From Ascarosepion bandense (lineage: Eukaryota > Mollusca > Cephalopoda > Sepiida > Sepiidae), in assembly GCA_037127315.1 (NCBI GenBank), contig JBBBDQ010001294.1, positions 2,877,001 to 2,941,000 on the forward strand: 64,000 nt of DNA, read 5' to 3'. The notes under the pieces were generated by a model. That model did not search any database. It saw only the letters and a program-made list of their open reading frames with translations, and was not told where the DNA came from. Shown here piece by piece: positions 21,034-32,238 of the stretch. The first letter of the stretch is position 1, and each line of letters opens with the position of its first letter. Both the position numbers and the translations under genes were made by a program.

Positions 21034-22550
21034 TGTTTGTCTAAGAAAGTGGATAGCGATTTTTTCTCGTTTATTTTATTTTACATCCATTTTTAATTTC
21101 TATGTGGTCTCTTCCAGATTCTATTAATAAAGTTTGAAGCAAGGATAATTAGCCATGTAGTAAAAGCCGTTATAAATCACACGAGAGAAATGAAACGTAC
21201 ATAAAAATGCAATAATCAAAGATTACATAATTAATTAATCATTTAATAAACGCAATAAATAGCTATCGGCAAGTCAGGACTTGGCAAGCCGAAGCAGGCC
21301 TATCGATATAAATCACAGCCGTTTACATATTGATGACTGCAATAAAAATCAAAGAAAAAAAAATAACAAAGAAACAAAAAAATACGAAAAAAAACAAAAG
21401 CAAAAACAAATTCAATCATGATTCACTCTGCTCGTTTCAGCAAACCAGTCCTGTCCCAGCTAATGGGATCCGACATTTTTTCTGTTTGTGTCTGACGGAT
21501 CAGAGAAACAAAAGCTAGAAAAGAGATTAGGGGAAAAAATACACCGAATCAAAAAGAAAAAAAAAAAGAAAAAAAAAAAGAAAAAAAAAACGATGTGAAA
21601 AAGGTAAGATAACCATCAGGGGCCAAACTGTATACCTCACTAATGTACTGTATTATTACCAGAAAGTTCAACTGGGAGTCCATTTGCGTCGCCATATTTT
21701 GTTTCTTTTGATGTTATACAGAAATGTCGATAAAGCTCGATTCTCTCTTGGTTGCGAGGTTTGGATTATTGGGGACAATATTTGCAATGCAGACAACAAA
21801 CATTTGAGGGAGATTAATAGACTATATACACATAACGTATATTTCCGCGTATGAAGTGACCTTTAGATGACGAGCTTAACAAATATAACAAATTTTCAAA
21901 AATGTATACATGTAGTATAAGACGACTGCTTAATGATTAAACATGATGTTATTGGAAATATTGTTATTTACTGTATCCTTAGAAATTTAAAAGAAACGAA
22001 ATAAACTAATTCTATCTTTTTGCTTCACACGTCCCCATTGTTTTGTTTACGCTTCATCACCTGTTTTTTTAGGAATACTGATTCTTTTGACATTTCTTTT
22101 CCTATATCTAAACAGTTACAAACAGCTTGGTGTACGAATGACAATTTACTTATACTTAATCGACAATAATGAATTTAAATGAGAAATGAATATTATGATA
22201 TCCTAAATATTATTACTGCAGTAACTGACACTACCATGATAATTATTGAAAGTTTAGTGAAAGATAACAGTTGCTGTAAACGCAATCATACTTCGATGTT
22301 TACATATTCTCAGATGAGCTGTCAAGGATACAAGTTGATTTCATTGATATGGAATTATTCTTCGATAAGGGAACTCATTATGAGGTTATGCTAGTAATAT
22401 ATAAGTTAGAAATGTTTTTATTACCTTATTACGGGTTTATTTGATAATGTGAAACTTTTCATGTATTAGTCATCGCAGCGAAACCGAGGTTAGCCTACCG
22501 ACAAACATCACTCATAATTTAAGGTTCCTTTTTTTAGAATTGTGGTATAA
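21034..22550. other. AT-rich DNA with A-rich runs
   Basis: 21348-21410 and 21549-21591 are A-rich with interspersed G or C. A tataagacgactgcttaatgat block near 21918 resembles one at about 22999 and could be a shared transposon end. No coding feature is supported. Confidence 0.35.
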
Positions 22551-22860
22551 GTCAGTCAGTTAAATGTCATACGTGATACACGCTTGGACGATCATGTCTC
22601 GAAAGAGACATGACTGACTGAATAGAAACTGTTTAGGTTGCCATTACTTTCTGCGGTAGACTGGTTGCCAACCAAGGCTATAGAACACAAGCTGTCCTGC
22701 TATATAACCCATAACTCTATCCTAGAGAGACAAAAGATGAATTAATACCTTTCCCAAGGGTATTTGTGTGTAACTGAATGCAACGAATACAACTCGAATT
22801 CGAACTCGGCTCTCCGATTTCTTGTTCCGAGCCAATATCCACTGCACTACAACTCGCATT
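22551..22860 (-). mobile_element. tRNA-derived SINE, family S1, full-length
   Basis: Reverse copy from tail (gtcagtcagttaaatgtcat) to head (actgcactacaactcgcatt). It keeps the inverted motif atgtctcgaaagagacat and the B-box complement. It abuts a second tRNA-like SINE on the same strand. Confidence 0.85.
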
Positions 22861-22869
22861 TAAGATAAT

Positions 22870-23040
22870 GACTTTGTAAGCGCAGGTTAGATGCAGCGCA
22901 AGGCCGAAAGTATGAGTAACCGGGGTGGTGGGGGTCAAACTCATTAACTGTAATAATTCAAGCTAGACAAACTTGCTAACCATTACATCACGTCTGTAGT
23001 ATAAGACGACCCCTAATTATTAAGAGCGATGTTTTAGATT
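22870..23040 (-). mobile_element. tRNA-derived SINE, family S3
   Basis: Minus strand: A-box-like gtgatgtaatggttagcaag (rc of 22972-22991) and B-box-like gagtttgacccc (rc of 22931-22942). Then come gttactcatactttcggcct and tgcgc. A second copy is at 50990-51108 with the same order. The tRNA species is not determined. Confidence 0.6.
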
Positions 23041-23214
23041 TAAAAATCATCTTATATGCAGAAATATACGGTAGAAATTCATACACAAGAATATGATCGC
23101 TTACTTATGTAGATACACAAACATCCATTTTAGCCACTGACAATTAAAGAAAACCCTTATGGCCATAACAGATGAAATCCCAGGGAAATAGTTACACAGA
23201 CAGATCTTTTCTTT
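23041..23214. other. Unassigned sequence
   Basis: Nothing recognised. Confidence 0.3.
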
Positions 23215-23505
23215 TTAATCGGTATCATCCCATGCAAGGTAGTAAAGTTACTAAAACACAAGGTGTTACAGGGTGTGGAAGATTTAGGAACCGAAGCATT
23301 AATAACGAGTGGAAAAAGAAAAGAGTAATCAGGAGGACAGCGATTGACATTGCAATTAAATTTTTGTAGATTAAAGTTGGCTGGTAAAAATGGAAGTAAG
23401 TAAGTTCTACAAACAAGAAGTGCAAGGAAAAGAAACTGTTTGCATAGTACTTATGGCTACATCTAGATAACTCAACTGTAAAATGATGAGATCTCGAAGC
23501 CATTC
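23215..23505 (-). mobile_element. Family B LINE 3' end, minus strand
   Basis: Starts with the terminus complement (atcccatgcaaggtagtaaa gtta) and runs back through the 3' UTR into remnants of the coding end (complement of the 'SHHFTVELSRCSHKYY' segment, 23440-23500). 5'-truncated. Confidence 0.65.
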
Positions 23506-23698
23506 GCGTACTCTACTTAAGTTTGAGTTTGAGTTTTGCTTAACGGCATATCAACCTCTGTGGGTTATTTAATGCCAAAAAGGTGGGGGTTTAAAGTATT
23601 TCTAAATGTTAGGTTATAGTAAGAAGGTTGATTTAGTTAGATTTTAATTATTTTTTTCTTTTTATTCTTTTTTATTTTAGAAAACTGAAAATCTCTTA

Positions 23699-24103
23699 GA
23701 GTATTTACATCCTTCGGACTATTGTCCTCATCTGTTACCATTTATACGACGTTTCGGCAGTTGTACGCGCCGGCCTTCTTCAGGTGCTAAGAATTTCGAA
23801 CTGAACCCTTTATTGCAATCACTGGGGTATATGAACTCCATTCCATGCGTAGTAATGCCTATTTTTTGGGAGTCATAAGTTATCTCCCTCTAACCCTGTA
23901 AGTTACTTGTTCACTACTGCTGTAGCCTGGTATTGAATTCACAACTCTTTGGGCCAAGTCACAGGAACTAACCAACATCTATATCCACTGGACCATATGT
24001 TCTTAACGGCCAAAACGTCGTACAAATGGCAACAAAGATGAAGACAATAGTCCGAATGATGTAAATACTGTAAATACTACCTCATCTCAGAAATATACAC
24101 AAA
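23699..24103 (-). mobile_element. Foldback element with SINE-like core
   Basis: Bases 23699-23758 (tatttacatccttcggacta ...) are an inverted repeat of about 24003-24066 (... tagtccgaatgatgtaaata). The core, read on minus, has a tRNA-like segment: ggtccagtggatatagatg (A-box-like) and gtgaattcaatacc (B-box-like). A near-direct repeat ctgaaaatNtct flanks the unit (23685-23696, 24105-24116). A lone tail copy is at 63586-63700. Confidence 0.6.
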
Positions 24104-24195
24104 TACTGAAAATGTCTTTTAGTTTTGAATTCCAAAATGTTTTGCTGAGAACAATTTTTCCTTCAAAAATGTATTATGTATATATTTCTATAAAA

Positions 24196-24505
24196 CCCAC
24201 ATCTATTGAACAGGTGAAGAGGCTCATCCCTTGTTTCCTGTTTTGGATGCGGTTTCCGGTTTTCTCTTTTCCAATTTTTTCACTCTTTTCCTTTTTTATT
24301 TTATTTTTTTCAATTGGAGTAGATAGACTAAACTATCGCCCGGTTCACACTCCACCCACATCTATTTAACAGGTGAAGAGGCTCATCCCTTGTTTCCTGT
24401 TTAGGATGTGGTTTCCGGCTTTCTCTTTTCCATTCTTTTTACCCTTACGTAGCCCCCTGCGCATCAGTGGCGTTACCGCCTGCTTGGGGTGACATGATTT
24501 TAAAA
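24196..24505 (+). mobile_element. Jockey/CR1-like LINE tail, copy A3, with 159-bp tandem
   Basis: Two 159-bp-spaced copies of a 3'-UTR segment starting cccacatctatt (24196 and 24355) precede the family terminus cctgcgcatcagtggcgtta ccgcctgcttggggtga. The insertion sits in the middle of family Z. Confidence 0.7.
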
Positions 24506-24712
24506 AAAAGTCTATTTTTATACATTCGTAGTGTTTTGACCCCAGTTTGGGGGTTAACTATTTGCCCATAGCTGGGGACAGTAACAGGTGCTACCACTCT
24601 GGGTCAAGATGGACCTGGGAACAACAGCAATTAAGAGATGTAGTTCCATGCTCCTCACAACCTCCAAATCAGAGGCCTTGTTGCCGGAAGCAGTTTACCG
24701 TCATGCTCAGGA

Positions 24713-25142
24713 TCGGTACTCTACTTAAATTCATAAAGTCTATGTATCATATTGAAGAGCTCATCTAAACACTTACCATGATAAAAAAAGTCAAAGGAAA
24801 GCAATTTCACGTCGGTTGGAAAGTGACTGAAACCGAGTAGCCAGATTAGGACCAATAATATAGCTGATTCTTTTTTGGATTTCATCAAGGCGCCCAAGGT
24901 AAATAGCAGGGGCACCGGACAAATATGCGACAGCAATATTCTAAACATGGACGAATGTGTAAGATAGATTCTGGAGAGAAATGTTGTCTCACACGTCACG
25001 ATAAACCGATTTTCTTAGCAACTGACCTAGAAATAGTTTCAATATAGTCTTTCCACTTCATGTCAGCTGAGAATGTTAGCCCAAGAAGGGGCAACGAGTC
25101 ACTTTCGTGGAGATTAGCATCAGCCATGCTGATGGAAGGTAT
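24713..25142 (-). mobile_element. Jockey/CR1-like LINE internal fragment, copy A4
   Basis: On the minus strand the block IAVAYLSGAPAIYLGRLDEI (frame with stops) corresponds to CCHLWSGAPAVLLSVLDRLQ of copy A5. The fragment extends upstream toward the RT thumb. The 3' UTR is missing, so it is truncated at both ends. Confidence 0.6.
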
Positions 25143-25330
25143 AACACACTTATAAAAATAAAGTCATTCATAACGGCGTAGAATTTTTTAAAAATGTATA
25201 TTTGGGCAGTAATCTTTCTTATATGCAGATTTCATTAAAACCTGCACAAAAGAGACCCCCCCCACACGAAGACCTACCAAATCTTATCCGGATCATAAAT
25301 GTTCACAACACAAATATCATAACGTCATCT
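25143..25330. other. Unassigned sequence
   Basis: Contains a C7 run (25255). Nothing else recognised. Confidence 0.3.
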
Positions 25331-25332
25331 AC

Positions 25333-25376
25333 ATGCGGTCAGTATTTAGATGGGTGACCGCTTGGGAATACCATGT
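25333..25376 (+). pseudogene. 5S rRNA-like 3' fragment
   Basis: The segment ggtcagtatttagatgggtg, then accgcttgggaatacc, matches the 3' third of animal 5S rRNA, including the box C internal promoter region (consensus agtacttggatgggtgaccg cctgggaatacc from memory). Four substitutions are visible over about 36 nt. The 5' two thirds are absent. It runs directly into an S1 SINE head. Confidence 0.7.
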
Positions 25377-25535
25377 GCCTTGTGGTGCAGTGGATATTGG
25401 CTCGGAAAGAGAAATCGGTGAGCCGAGTTCGAATTCCAGTTGAATACCCTGCATTCACTTAAGCACTGGTACCCTTGGGAAAGGTATTAATCCGTCCCTT
25501 CCCTCCAGTTATGGTTTAAATAACAGGGTAGGACT
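25373..25535 (+). mobile_element. tRNA-derived SINE, family S1, tail-truncated, joined to 5S-like DNA
   Basis: It has the best A box of the family (tggtgcagtggata matches TRGYNNANNGG) and B box gagttcgaattcc. The body ends after ccagttatggtttaaataac, so the distal half is missing. The upstream junction with 5S-like sequence at 25373-25378 has no spacer. Confidence 0.8.
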
Positions 25536-26317
25536 TGGGGACCCTGCCCTTAAAAACAACTCCCAATGAATCTTGATACTCGAAAAGAAAAAGACACAAA
25601 ACTTATATAAAAACAACAATAAATTGTTGAAAGAAAAAGGTATTACCAGCAATAAATAAATAAAAATTTAGTTGGCAATAAATGACCCACAGAGACTGAT
25701 ATACCATAAAAACAAAACAACCAAACCAAAATCATTTACATGCAAAAAAGACTAAAAATAATAGAGGCCTTATTAACAACCAAACCAACATCATCTACAT
25801 GCAAAAAAGACTAAAAATAATAGAAAAACGAACAACCCAACATTCAATAACATCAAATACGAACAGGCTAACAAAATGCTTACCGTGTTCGGCACATAAC
25901 ATATACCACTACTCCACATTATAAATATCACCACTTTCTGTTACACGTAAAACATTCTGTTACACATAAAATAACACTTATATTCGAAAATGGGTAAAAG
26001 TATAGCCGAAAGCGCTCGGATAAAGAAAACATTTGGACAATTTTTATACAATTAATGTCCTCAAAGGAAAGAAATCATAAGATCACATGAAAATTTACAT
26101 AAAAATCTTAACCATCACACTTTGTCTGTCATCTTTAATGAAACCGGCATAATTATAAAAACAAATACATAAACCCATAGATTAATATTATTAGGACCTT
26201 AAATAAGTTCTCGATGATTTTTCATGAAAAATAATGCTTTAGTGAGAAGTATATAACTGAAAGTATTGTCCATAGTTAGTCATTACTTTTACCCTCATTC
26301 TGGCAACATTTGAATTT
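25536..26317. other. AT-rich DNA with a dispersed repeat
   Basis: A ~45-bp direct repeat (accaaaccaa...gcaaaaaagactaaaaataa) occurs at 25720 and 25779. The block at 25985-26065 (gggtaaaagtatagccgaaa; acatttggacaatttttata) recurs in direct orientation at 58578-58650. No coding. Confidence 0.45.
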
Positions 26318-27062
26318 TTTTTTTTAATCATTTCACCCCGAGCAAGGTGGTAATGCCACTGATGTGCGGGGGGCTACATAACTGTAAAAAGATTAATTAG
26401 AAAAGAGTGAGGAATACAAACTAGTTAGAAAGGAGCAATAGAAAGCTGAGAATGCAGGTGCGATGACAGATACATAGGTGGAGAGAAAGGGAAGGATATA
26501 CGGGTGTGGGGAGAGAGCTAGAGTCCAGTGGTTAATAGATGAGTATTGATATTGCATTTAAATTTATGGAGGTTGTAGCCGTCAGGAAGGCAAGAATATG
26601 GGAGCGAGTTCCACGGGCGGGAAGTGCGAGAAAAGAAGCTGCAGGAGTAGAATTGTCGTCTGCATTTGGCTAACCTGACAGTGAATGGGTGGGACCCAGT
26701 TGCCAGTTTGGTTGCACGAGTAAACACCTGTTGAGGAGGCACCAGTGACTTAAGTTCGTCCGAGCAGAAGCCATGAAAGTATTTATAGAACAGACAAAGG
26801 GAGGCCACATTTCGACGGTGGGGAAGTGGCTGCAGACGAGCCGCCAGATCAGTACCTATCACATTACAGACTCTCCTTTGGAGCCTGTCGAGAACACTGA
26901 GGAGAACGGCAGGGGCGCCTGACCATAAATGGCAGCAGTACTCCATGCACGGACGGATGGTTGACTTGTAGATATGCAGGATGGATTCAGGCGGATAAAA
27001 CATCCTGGATCGACATAGTGACCCAACCTTCTTAACAGTAAATTTAGCTATGGATTCTGTTA
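26318..27062 (-). mobile_element. Jockey/CR1-like LINE 3' end, copy A5 (best preserved)
   Basis: A continuous 161-codon minus-strand frame (26518-27003) encodes the carboxy-terminal tail after the reverse transcriptase. Blocks in order: STIRPCMEYCCHLWSGAPAV (residues ~15-34), LDRLQRRVCNVIGTDL (~38-53), HRRNVASLCLFYKYFHG (~62-78) and RTSRPWNSLPYSCLP (~126-140). This region closes the ORF2 protein of jockey/CR1-type LINEs. The 3' UTR follows to the terminus at 26325-26370 and poly-A (T run at 26316). 5'-truncated where the mariner fragment begins. Confidence 0.85.
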
Positions 27063-27083
27063 GAAAACGACACGTCTTTTGAG

Positions 27084-27760
27084 GCTAACCACGTGTCGAC
27101 TTTTTGGAATCATCATAAGAATGAGAGTGCTGCTCAGACAGGCCATGTGCCATCGATCGAAACAAGTGATAATCAGACGGGGCAATCACTGAAAAATACG
27201 GTGGGTTGGGTAGGATTTCCCATTTAAGCGTTTCCAAGTAAGTTTTTACCCATTTTGCAACATGTGGCCGAGGGCTGCCATGTTGCAAAATCACTTCGTG
27301 TTGTCTCATCAAATATAGCGGCCGTTTTTTCTTCAATGCTCGACTCAAACGCATCAATTGTAGTCGTGATGGTTTCAATCGGTCTGAGCAGCTCACAATA
27401 AACTACACTCAACTGATCCCACCACATGCAGAGCAGAAGCGTTCTTTATCTTCAACATCAAAATCATTATTTTTGAAGCGTCTAAACCAATCTCTGCATG
27501 TTGTTTCCAACAGGATAGTCGCCGTTTCAACGAGAATTCTGCAGATTTCTTTTGTATAAAGGAGTGCTGTTAATTTCCCCGCAAATACACTTTCTTTGAC
27601 ACAAAATCCGACATGTTTAACGCTATGAAAAATAAAGTTATTTTCACTTCGGCAAAATGAATTTCAAGCTTGCTTATAGTACTTCTTTATAGTTGCGTTA
27701 CAATCTGAAACTACACGCACGAAGTTCTGGGAACGCCAGCTATTGGAAAACAGCGAGAGT
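27084..27760 (-). mobile_element. mariner transposon remnant D1, internally deleted
   Basis: Minus-strand mariner remains. The N-terminal part (about 27616-27440) ends in NDFDVEDKER, typical of the linker after the helix-turn-helix. It then jumps directly into WWDQLSVVYCELLRPIETIT, so roughly the first part of the catalytic domain with the first Asp is deleted. After a frameshift the rest reads HEVILQHGSPRPHVAKWVKT ... APSDYHLFRSMAHGL. The second catalytic Asp of the HDNARPH motif is Gly; the third (APSDYHLF) remains. Transposase would be inactive. 5' UTR extends to about 27760. Confidence 0.85.
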
Positions 27761-27917
27761 GTATTCAAGGTCTTTAATAATAATGTGCTTTTTAATATAA
27801 TGACCGTTTAGTGATTATAGCTCTCTGTAGATTTATGTTTCTTTATGATTTGTTAAAGGCCATGACTTCTGGAAAATACTGTAGTAGTTTCCAGTTGCCT
27901 TTTCCACGGTGTTGAAT
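27617..27917. other. Spacer between the two mariner remnants
   Basis: About 300 bp. The left part is probable mariner D1 5' UTR; the rest is unrecognised. It would be the loop of a foldback formed by D1 and D2. Confidence 0.4.
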
Positions 27918-27936
27918 TCGGAGTTGTCCTTCTAGA
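27918..27936 (+). repeat. 19-bp direct repeat, left
   Basis: Sequence tcggagttgtccttctaga; the identical right copy is at 28414-28432 and they bracket mariner remnant D2. Confidence 0.9.
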
Positions 27937-28413
27937 CATGTCGGATTTTGTGTCAAAGAAAGTGTATTTGCGGGGAAATTAACAGTACTCCTTTATACAA
28001 AAGAAATCTGCAGAATTCTCGTTGAAACGGCGACTATCCTGTTGGAAACAACATGCAGAGATTGGTTTTGACGCTTCAAAAATAATGATTTTGATGTTGA
28101 AGATAAAGAACGCTTCTGCTCTGCATGTGGTGGGATCAGTTGAGTGTAGTTTATTGTGAGCTGCTCAGACCGATTGAAACCATCACGACTACAATTGATG
28201 CGTTTGAGTCGAGCATTGAAGAAAAAACGGCCGCTATATTTGATGAGACAACACGAAGTGATTTTGCAACATGGCAGCCCTCGGCCACATGTTGCAAAAT
28301 GGGTGAAAACTTCCTTGGAAACGCTTAAATGGGAAATCCTATCCAATCCACCGTATTTATAAGTGATTGCTCCGTCTGATTGTCACTTGTTTCGATCGAT
28401 GGCACATGGCCTG
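27937..28413 (+). mobile_element. mariner remnant D2, inverted near-copy of D1
   Basis: Plus-strand copy of the D1 segment 27133-27616, with about ten substitutions counted by eye over ~478 bp. It shares D1's internal deletion, frameshift and Asp-to-Gly change at the second catalytic residue. It gains its own stop after NPPYL. It lacks both mariner ends. It lies between 19-bp direct repeats (27918-27936 and 28414-28432), not TA dinucleotides. Confidence 0.85.
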
Positions 28414-28432
28414 TCGGAGTTGTCCTTCTAGA
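28414..28432 (+). repeat. 19-bp direct repeat, right
   Basis: Identical to 27918-27936. Length and placement fit a target-site duplication made by LINE machinery rather than by a mariner transposase. Confidence 0.9.
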
Positions 28433-29094
28433 TTCTCAAACTTTTTTCTGTGGTTCGCATTTTCGGAATAAAAATTTGATCGCGCTTCACCAAATTTTAC
28501 GTGATAGAGGGAGATAACGGTGGATTCGATGTCAGAGCATTATCATTGATAACTCTCTCCTCCAACTTGCACACCCGAGTTACTATATTCTTAATAGTTG
28601 ATGTAATGCAAAAATATTACAATGATAAAATCAGGCAATAATAATTCCTAACTATTTATACTGGGACGCATGCATTCAATAAGATATAATCCGTAATAAC
28701 ATTTTAACTGTCGTAATCATATTTATTTTTGGCATCTGAATTTTTTAAACCATTTCTAAATCTTTTGTTGTTTTCAATCATTCTACCTCACCTGCTATCC
28801 TTACTAACATATAGCATTATTTGCAGTTTTAATGTAATGATATGTGACTGATCAATGAGAACTGCTCCAAGCAAAATTGAAATATCCAAGCAAAATACTA
28901 GAACTGATCCAAGCAAAATACTAGAAATTCTGTCTTTTCGTCTATTTTTTGTTTTAATTTTTGACGAAGCTTTAATGAAAGTGAAACTTGTTAGATTGAT
29001 ATACGTTTCCTATTTGTTCTTTATTCTATCACTCTGTCGAATTCCAATCCATATTTGATCTGCATCTGATCTTCAAATCTTTTTTGTTTTACAT
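28433..29094. other. Unassigned AT-rich DNA
   Basis: A short direct repeat aagcaaaatactagaa occurs at about 28888 and 28912. Nothing else recognised. Confidence 0.3.
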
Positions 29095-30345
29095 CAGAGA
29101 TTCACGCTATGTTTACGTAATGTAACTATTAAGCAAATCAAAATATTACGCAAGTCGTTTTTTGGCGTTGAAAGACACATCAATTTTAAATTTCTTGCAA
29201 AAATCAACTAATCGTCTGATTTTAATGAAACTTTCAGCAGTTATTCACAAATGAATGAAATTATTTATGCAGTTATTACTTTTAGAAAATCTTGGTAATT
29301 CTTTTTTACATCTGTAACCCCACCCTACTTCGATTAATTGCATAAAACGTTTAGAAATACATTATCTATACACATTTTTTATTTATTAGTTAAATGAAGG
29401 ACTCATTGGGGAATGTAAATCATGTATTTTTTTTTATTTATTACAAGACCATTTTTCCGAAAATCTGCTCTGAATAGTAAAATCAAAAATGCATTAAAAC
29501 TACGCTATTTTTAATGTAAATAAATTGATAAATTTTAATTGATTTTATAAATAATATAGTTTTAGGATATCATATTCTGAAGAAGAAAAAAATTCGATAA
29601 ATAATGAATTTTTATAAGAACTGTTTTCATTTTTTTCTTTGCTCATTAAAGTTTCAAACATCTTTTTAAATTTGTTTTAGTTATTCAGTGTCTTCAGTTA
29701 TTAATTCTTAAAATAGACTTTATTTACAAATCGAAAATTCATCATTTAGAATTAAGATTTTTAAAATATTTTCTATTTTTTTTTATTATGTTAAACTGCA
29801 CATTTTCTTTTACTATGAATACTTATAAGAGACTTATTAAAAGGTCACATATTTTAAGGGTTGTTTTCCTTACAAAATGTTAAACTAGGTTATGTCAACT
29901 TTCGATCACCATACTTCCTAATAGATTGATAACGGGTACCGTCAACGCCTATTTGAAACGTTAACGAGTCAGACCTTTGTGATTAAGTAATATTTTTATT
30001 CTAAATAAATGCCATAATCAAGTAATATTTGTTTCAAATCAGATTAATTTCACTTAAAATTTTATAATTTCCAAAAAATAACGAGTGAGAGATGTATATT
30101 TTATTTTTGCAAGATTTTTAAAACCGAGAACTATCTTTTTTTTATAAATGTGACCATTCCTTCAAAAAAATGACCGAAAAATAGAAAATAAAAAAAAATC
30201 TCAAAATTTTACATTCCAATGAATATAATTTGTGTCTGAAATGCACCCGAGTATTTTGCCTAGTGGAAATAGTAAATTTAATCATTTAGCATTCAGTTAA
30301 GCTAAAATTAAAATTTCAAAAATTTTTCTTTTTAAAAGTTCAATT
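29095..30345 (-). repeat. Large old dispersed repeat, copy 2
   Basis: Inverse partner of 7690-9480. The blocks named there recur here in reversed order and complement, for example tattttatttttgcaagatt at 30099 and gactcattggggaatg at 29400. It is shorter by deletions. No coding capacity. Confidence 0.6.
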
Positions 30346-30383
30346 TAAAAGTTTGGTATCGAAAATGGAGTAGAGGTACACGC

Positions 30384-30384
<1 letters not shown>

Positions 30385-30445
<61 letters not shown>

Positions 30446-30453
30446 GAAACAAC

Positions 30454-30510
<57 letters not shown>
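30385..30510. repeat. (GATA)n, two blocks
   Basis: 30385-30444 and 30455-30510 are near-perfect GATA repeats joined by agaaacaacata. Confidence 0.95.
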
Positions 30511-31137
30511 AAGAACTGTAAAGAGTTTATTTTTTAAACTAGCATCGCCATAAAAATTGTTTTCATGGCTTTTGGTGTCAAAAAGCAAACAAAGGCACAT
30601 ACTTGCATCTCCATCAAATGATTCGCACAAGTACACAAATATACATGCATATATACTTATATAGAAAGGGGTGCTGAAAAGTCTAAGCATCGCTATTTTT
30701 TGTTAAGGCTTCTTTATTGGCTTGAAAACTATTCAGTCCCCCCCTTACCACACACACATTTAAACATACTCTCATTTACAAGAAAATGTTATCTCGCATA
30801 AGTCTGCACATAGCAAATGCGTATATGTATATACAGCAAACACCTTTAACATCCGCAGACATTTTCGTATACATTTCAACACGGATATATAAAAACATGT
30901 TCTGTGTTTTTCTTCTTCTTTTCCGCCCACGCGAGAGAGGCTGACAATTCAAATAACGAACATTCAAAAGTAATTAATTGTGTTTGAATGGAAGTCAGTC
31001 GTGTTTACATTGGCATATCTACATATTTGCACAATTTGATGGACAGAGCATTTGGCACATGAAGTATGCAATTACATGGAAAACAAAAGAAATGCACAAT
31101 CTATCTATCTTTATATATACATCAGCCTACCTGCCTG
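30511..31137. other. Unassigned sequence
   Basis: Contains aaaaggggtgctgaaaagtc at about 30664, which resembles a transposon end but has no partner here. No gene seen. Confidence 0.3.
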
Positions 31138-31139
31138 CC

Positions 31140-31173
<34 letters not shown>

Positions 31174-31179
31174 GTCTAT

Positions 31180-31236
<57 letters not shown>

Positions 31237-31248
31237 GCCTGTCTCTTC

Positions 31249-31282
<34 letters not shown>

Positions 31283-31288
31283 CTATTC

Positions 31289-31324
<36 letters not shown>

Positions 31325-31335
31325 GCTATCTCTTC

Positions 31336-31367
<32 letters not shown>

Positions 31368-31379
31368 GCCTGTCTCTTC

Positions 31380-31411
<32 letters not shown>

Positions 31412-31422
31412 GCCGTCTCTTC

Positions 31423-31459
<37 letters not shown>

Positions 31460-31476
31460 GCCGTCTCTTCATATCA

Positions 31477-31511
<35 letters not shown>

Positions 31512-31523
31512 GCCTGTCTCTTC

Positions 31524-31560
<37 letters not shown>

Positions 31561-31571
31561 GCCGTCTCTTC

Positions 31572-31608
<37 letters not shown>

Positions 31609-31620
31609 GCCGTCTTATTC

Positions 31621-31665
<45 letters not shown>

Positions 31666-31676
31666 GCCGTCTCTTC

Positions 31677-31713
<37 letters not shown>

Positions 31714-31724
31714 GCCGTCTCTTC

Positions 31725-31769
<45 letters not shown>

Positions 31770-31957
31770 GCCGTCTCTTCATTATCTATCTATCTATCTA
31801 TCTATGCCGTCTCTTCATTATCTATCTATCTATCTATCTATGCCGTCTCTTCATTATCATATCTATCTATCTATCTATCTATCTATCTAGCTATCTATCT
31901 ATCCCGTCTCTTCACTTATCTATCTATCTATCTATCTATCTATGTTCCGTCTCTTCA

Positions 31958-32016
<59 letters not shown>

Positions 32017-32027
32017 GCCGTCTCTTC

Positions 32028-32064
<37 letters not shown>

Positions 32065-32076
32065 GCCGTCTCTTCA

Positions 32077-32119
<43 letters not shown>

Positions 32120-32130
32120 GCCGTCTCTTC

Positions 32131-32179
<49 letters not shown>

Positions 32180-32190
32180 GCCGTCTCTTC

Positions 32191-32227
<37 letters not shown>

Positions 32228-32238
32228 GCCGTCTCTTC

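Larger units (their letters stand above)
23518..24730 (+). repeat. Family Z repeat with two nested insertions
   Basis: The head is at 23518-23690 (tttgcttaacggcatatcaa; gtgggttatttaatgcc). The middle resumes at about 24105-24195 (aatttttccttcaaaaatg) and the tail at 24506-24725 (agtgttttgaccccagtttg; cagaggccttg). The two gaps are filled by a foldback SINE-like element and a LINE tail. The intact copies at 45 and 47 kb show the original order. Confidence 0.7.

Noticed and set aside
25333..25376. Possible intact 5S rRNA gene
   Set aside because: Only the 3' third is present and it runs into a SINE; no terminator and no 5' part.
27993..28346. 117-codon minus-strand frame
   Set aside because: Shadow of mariner remnant D2; it contains no recognisable motif.
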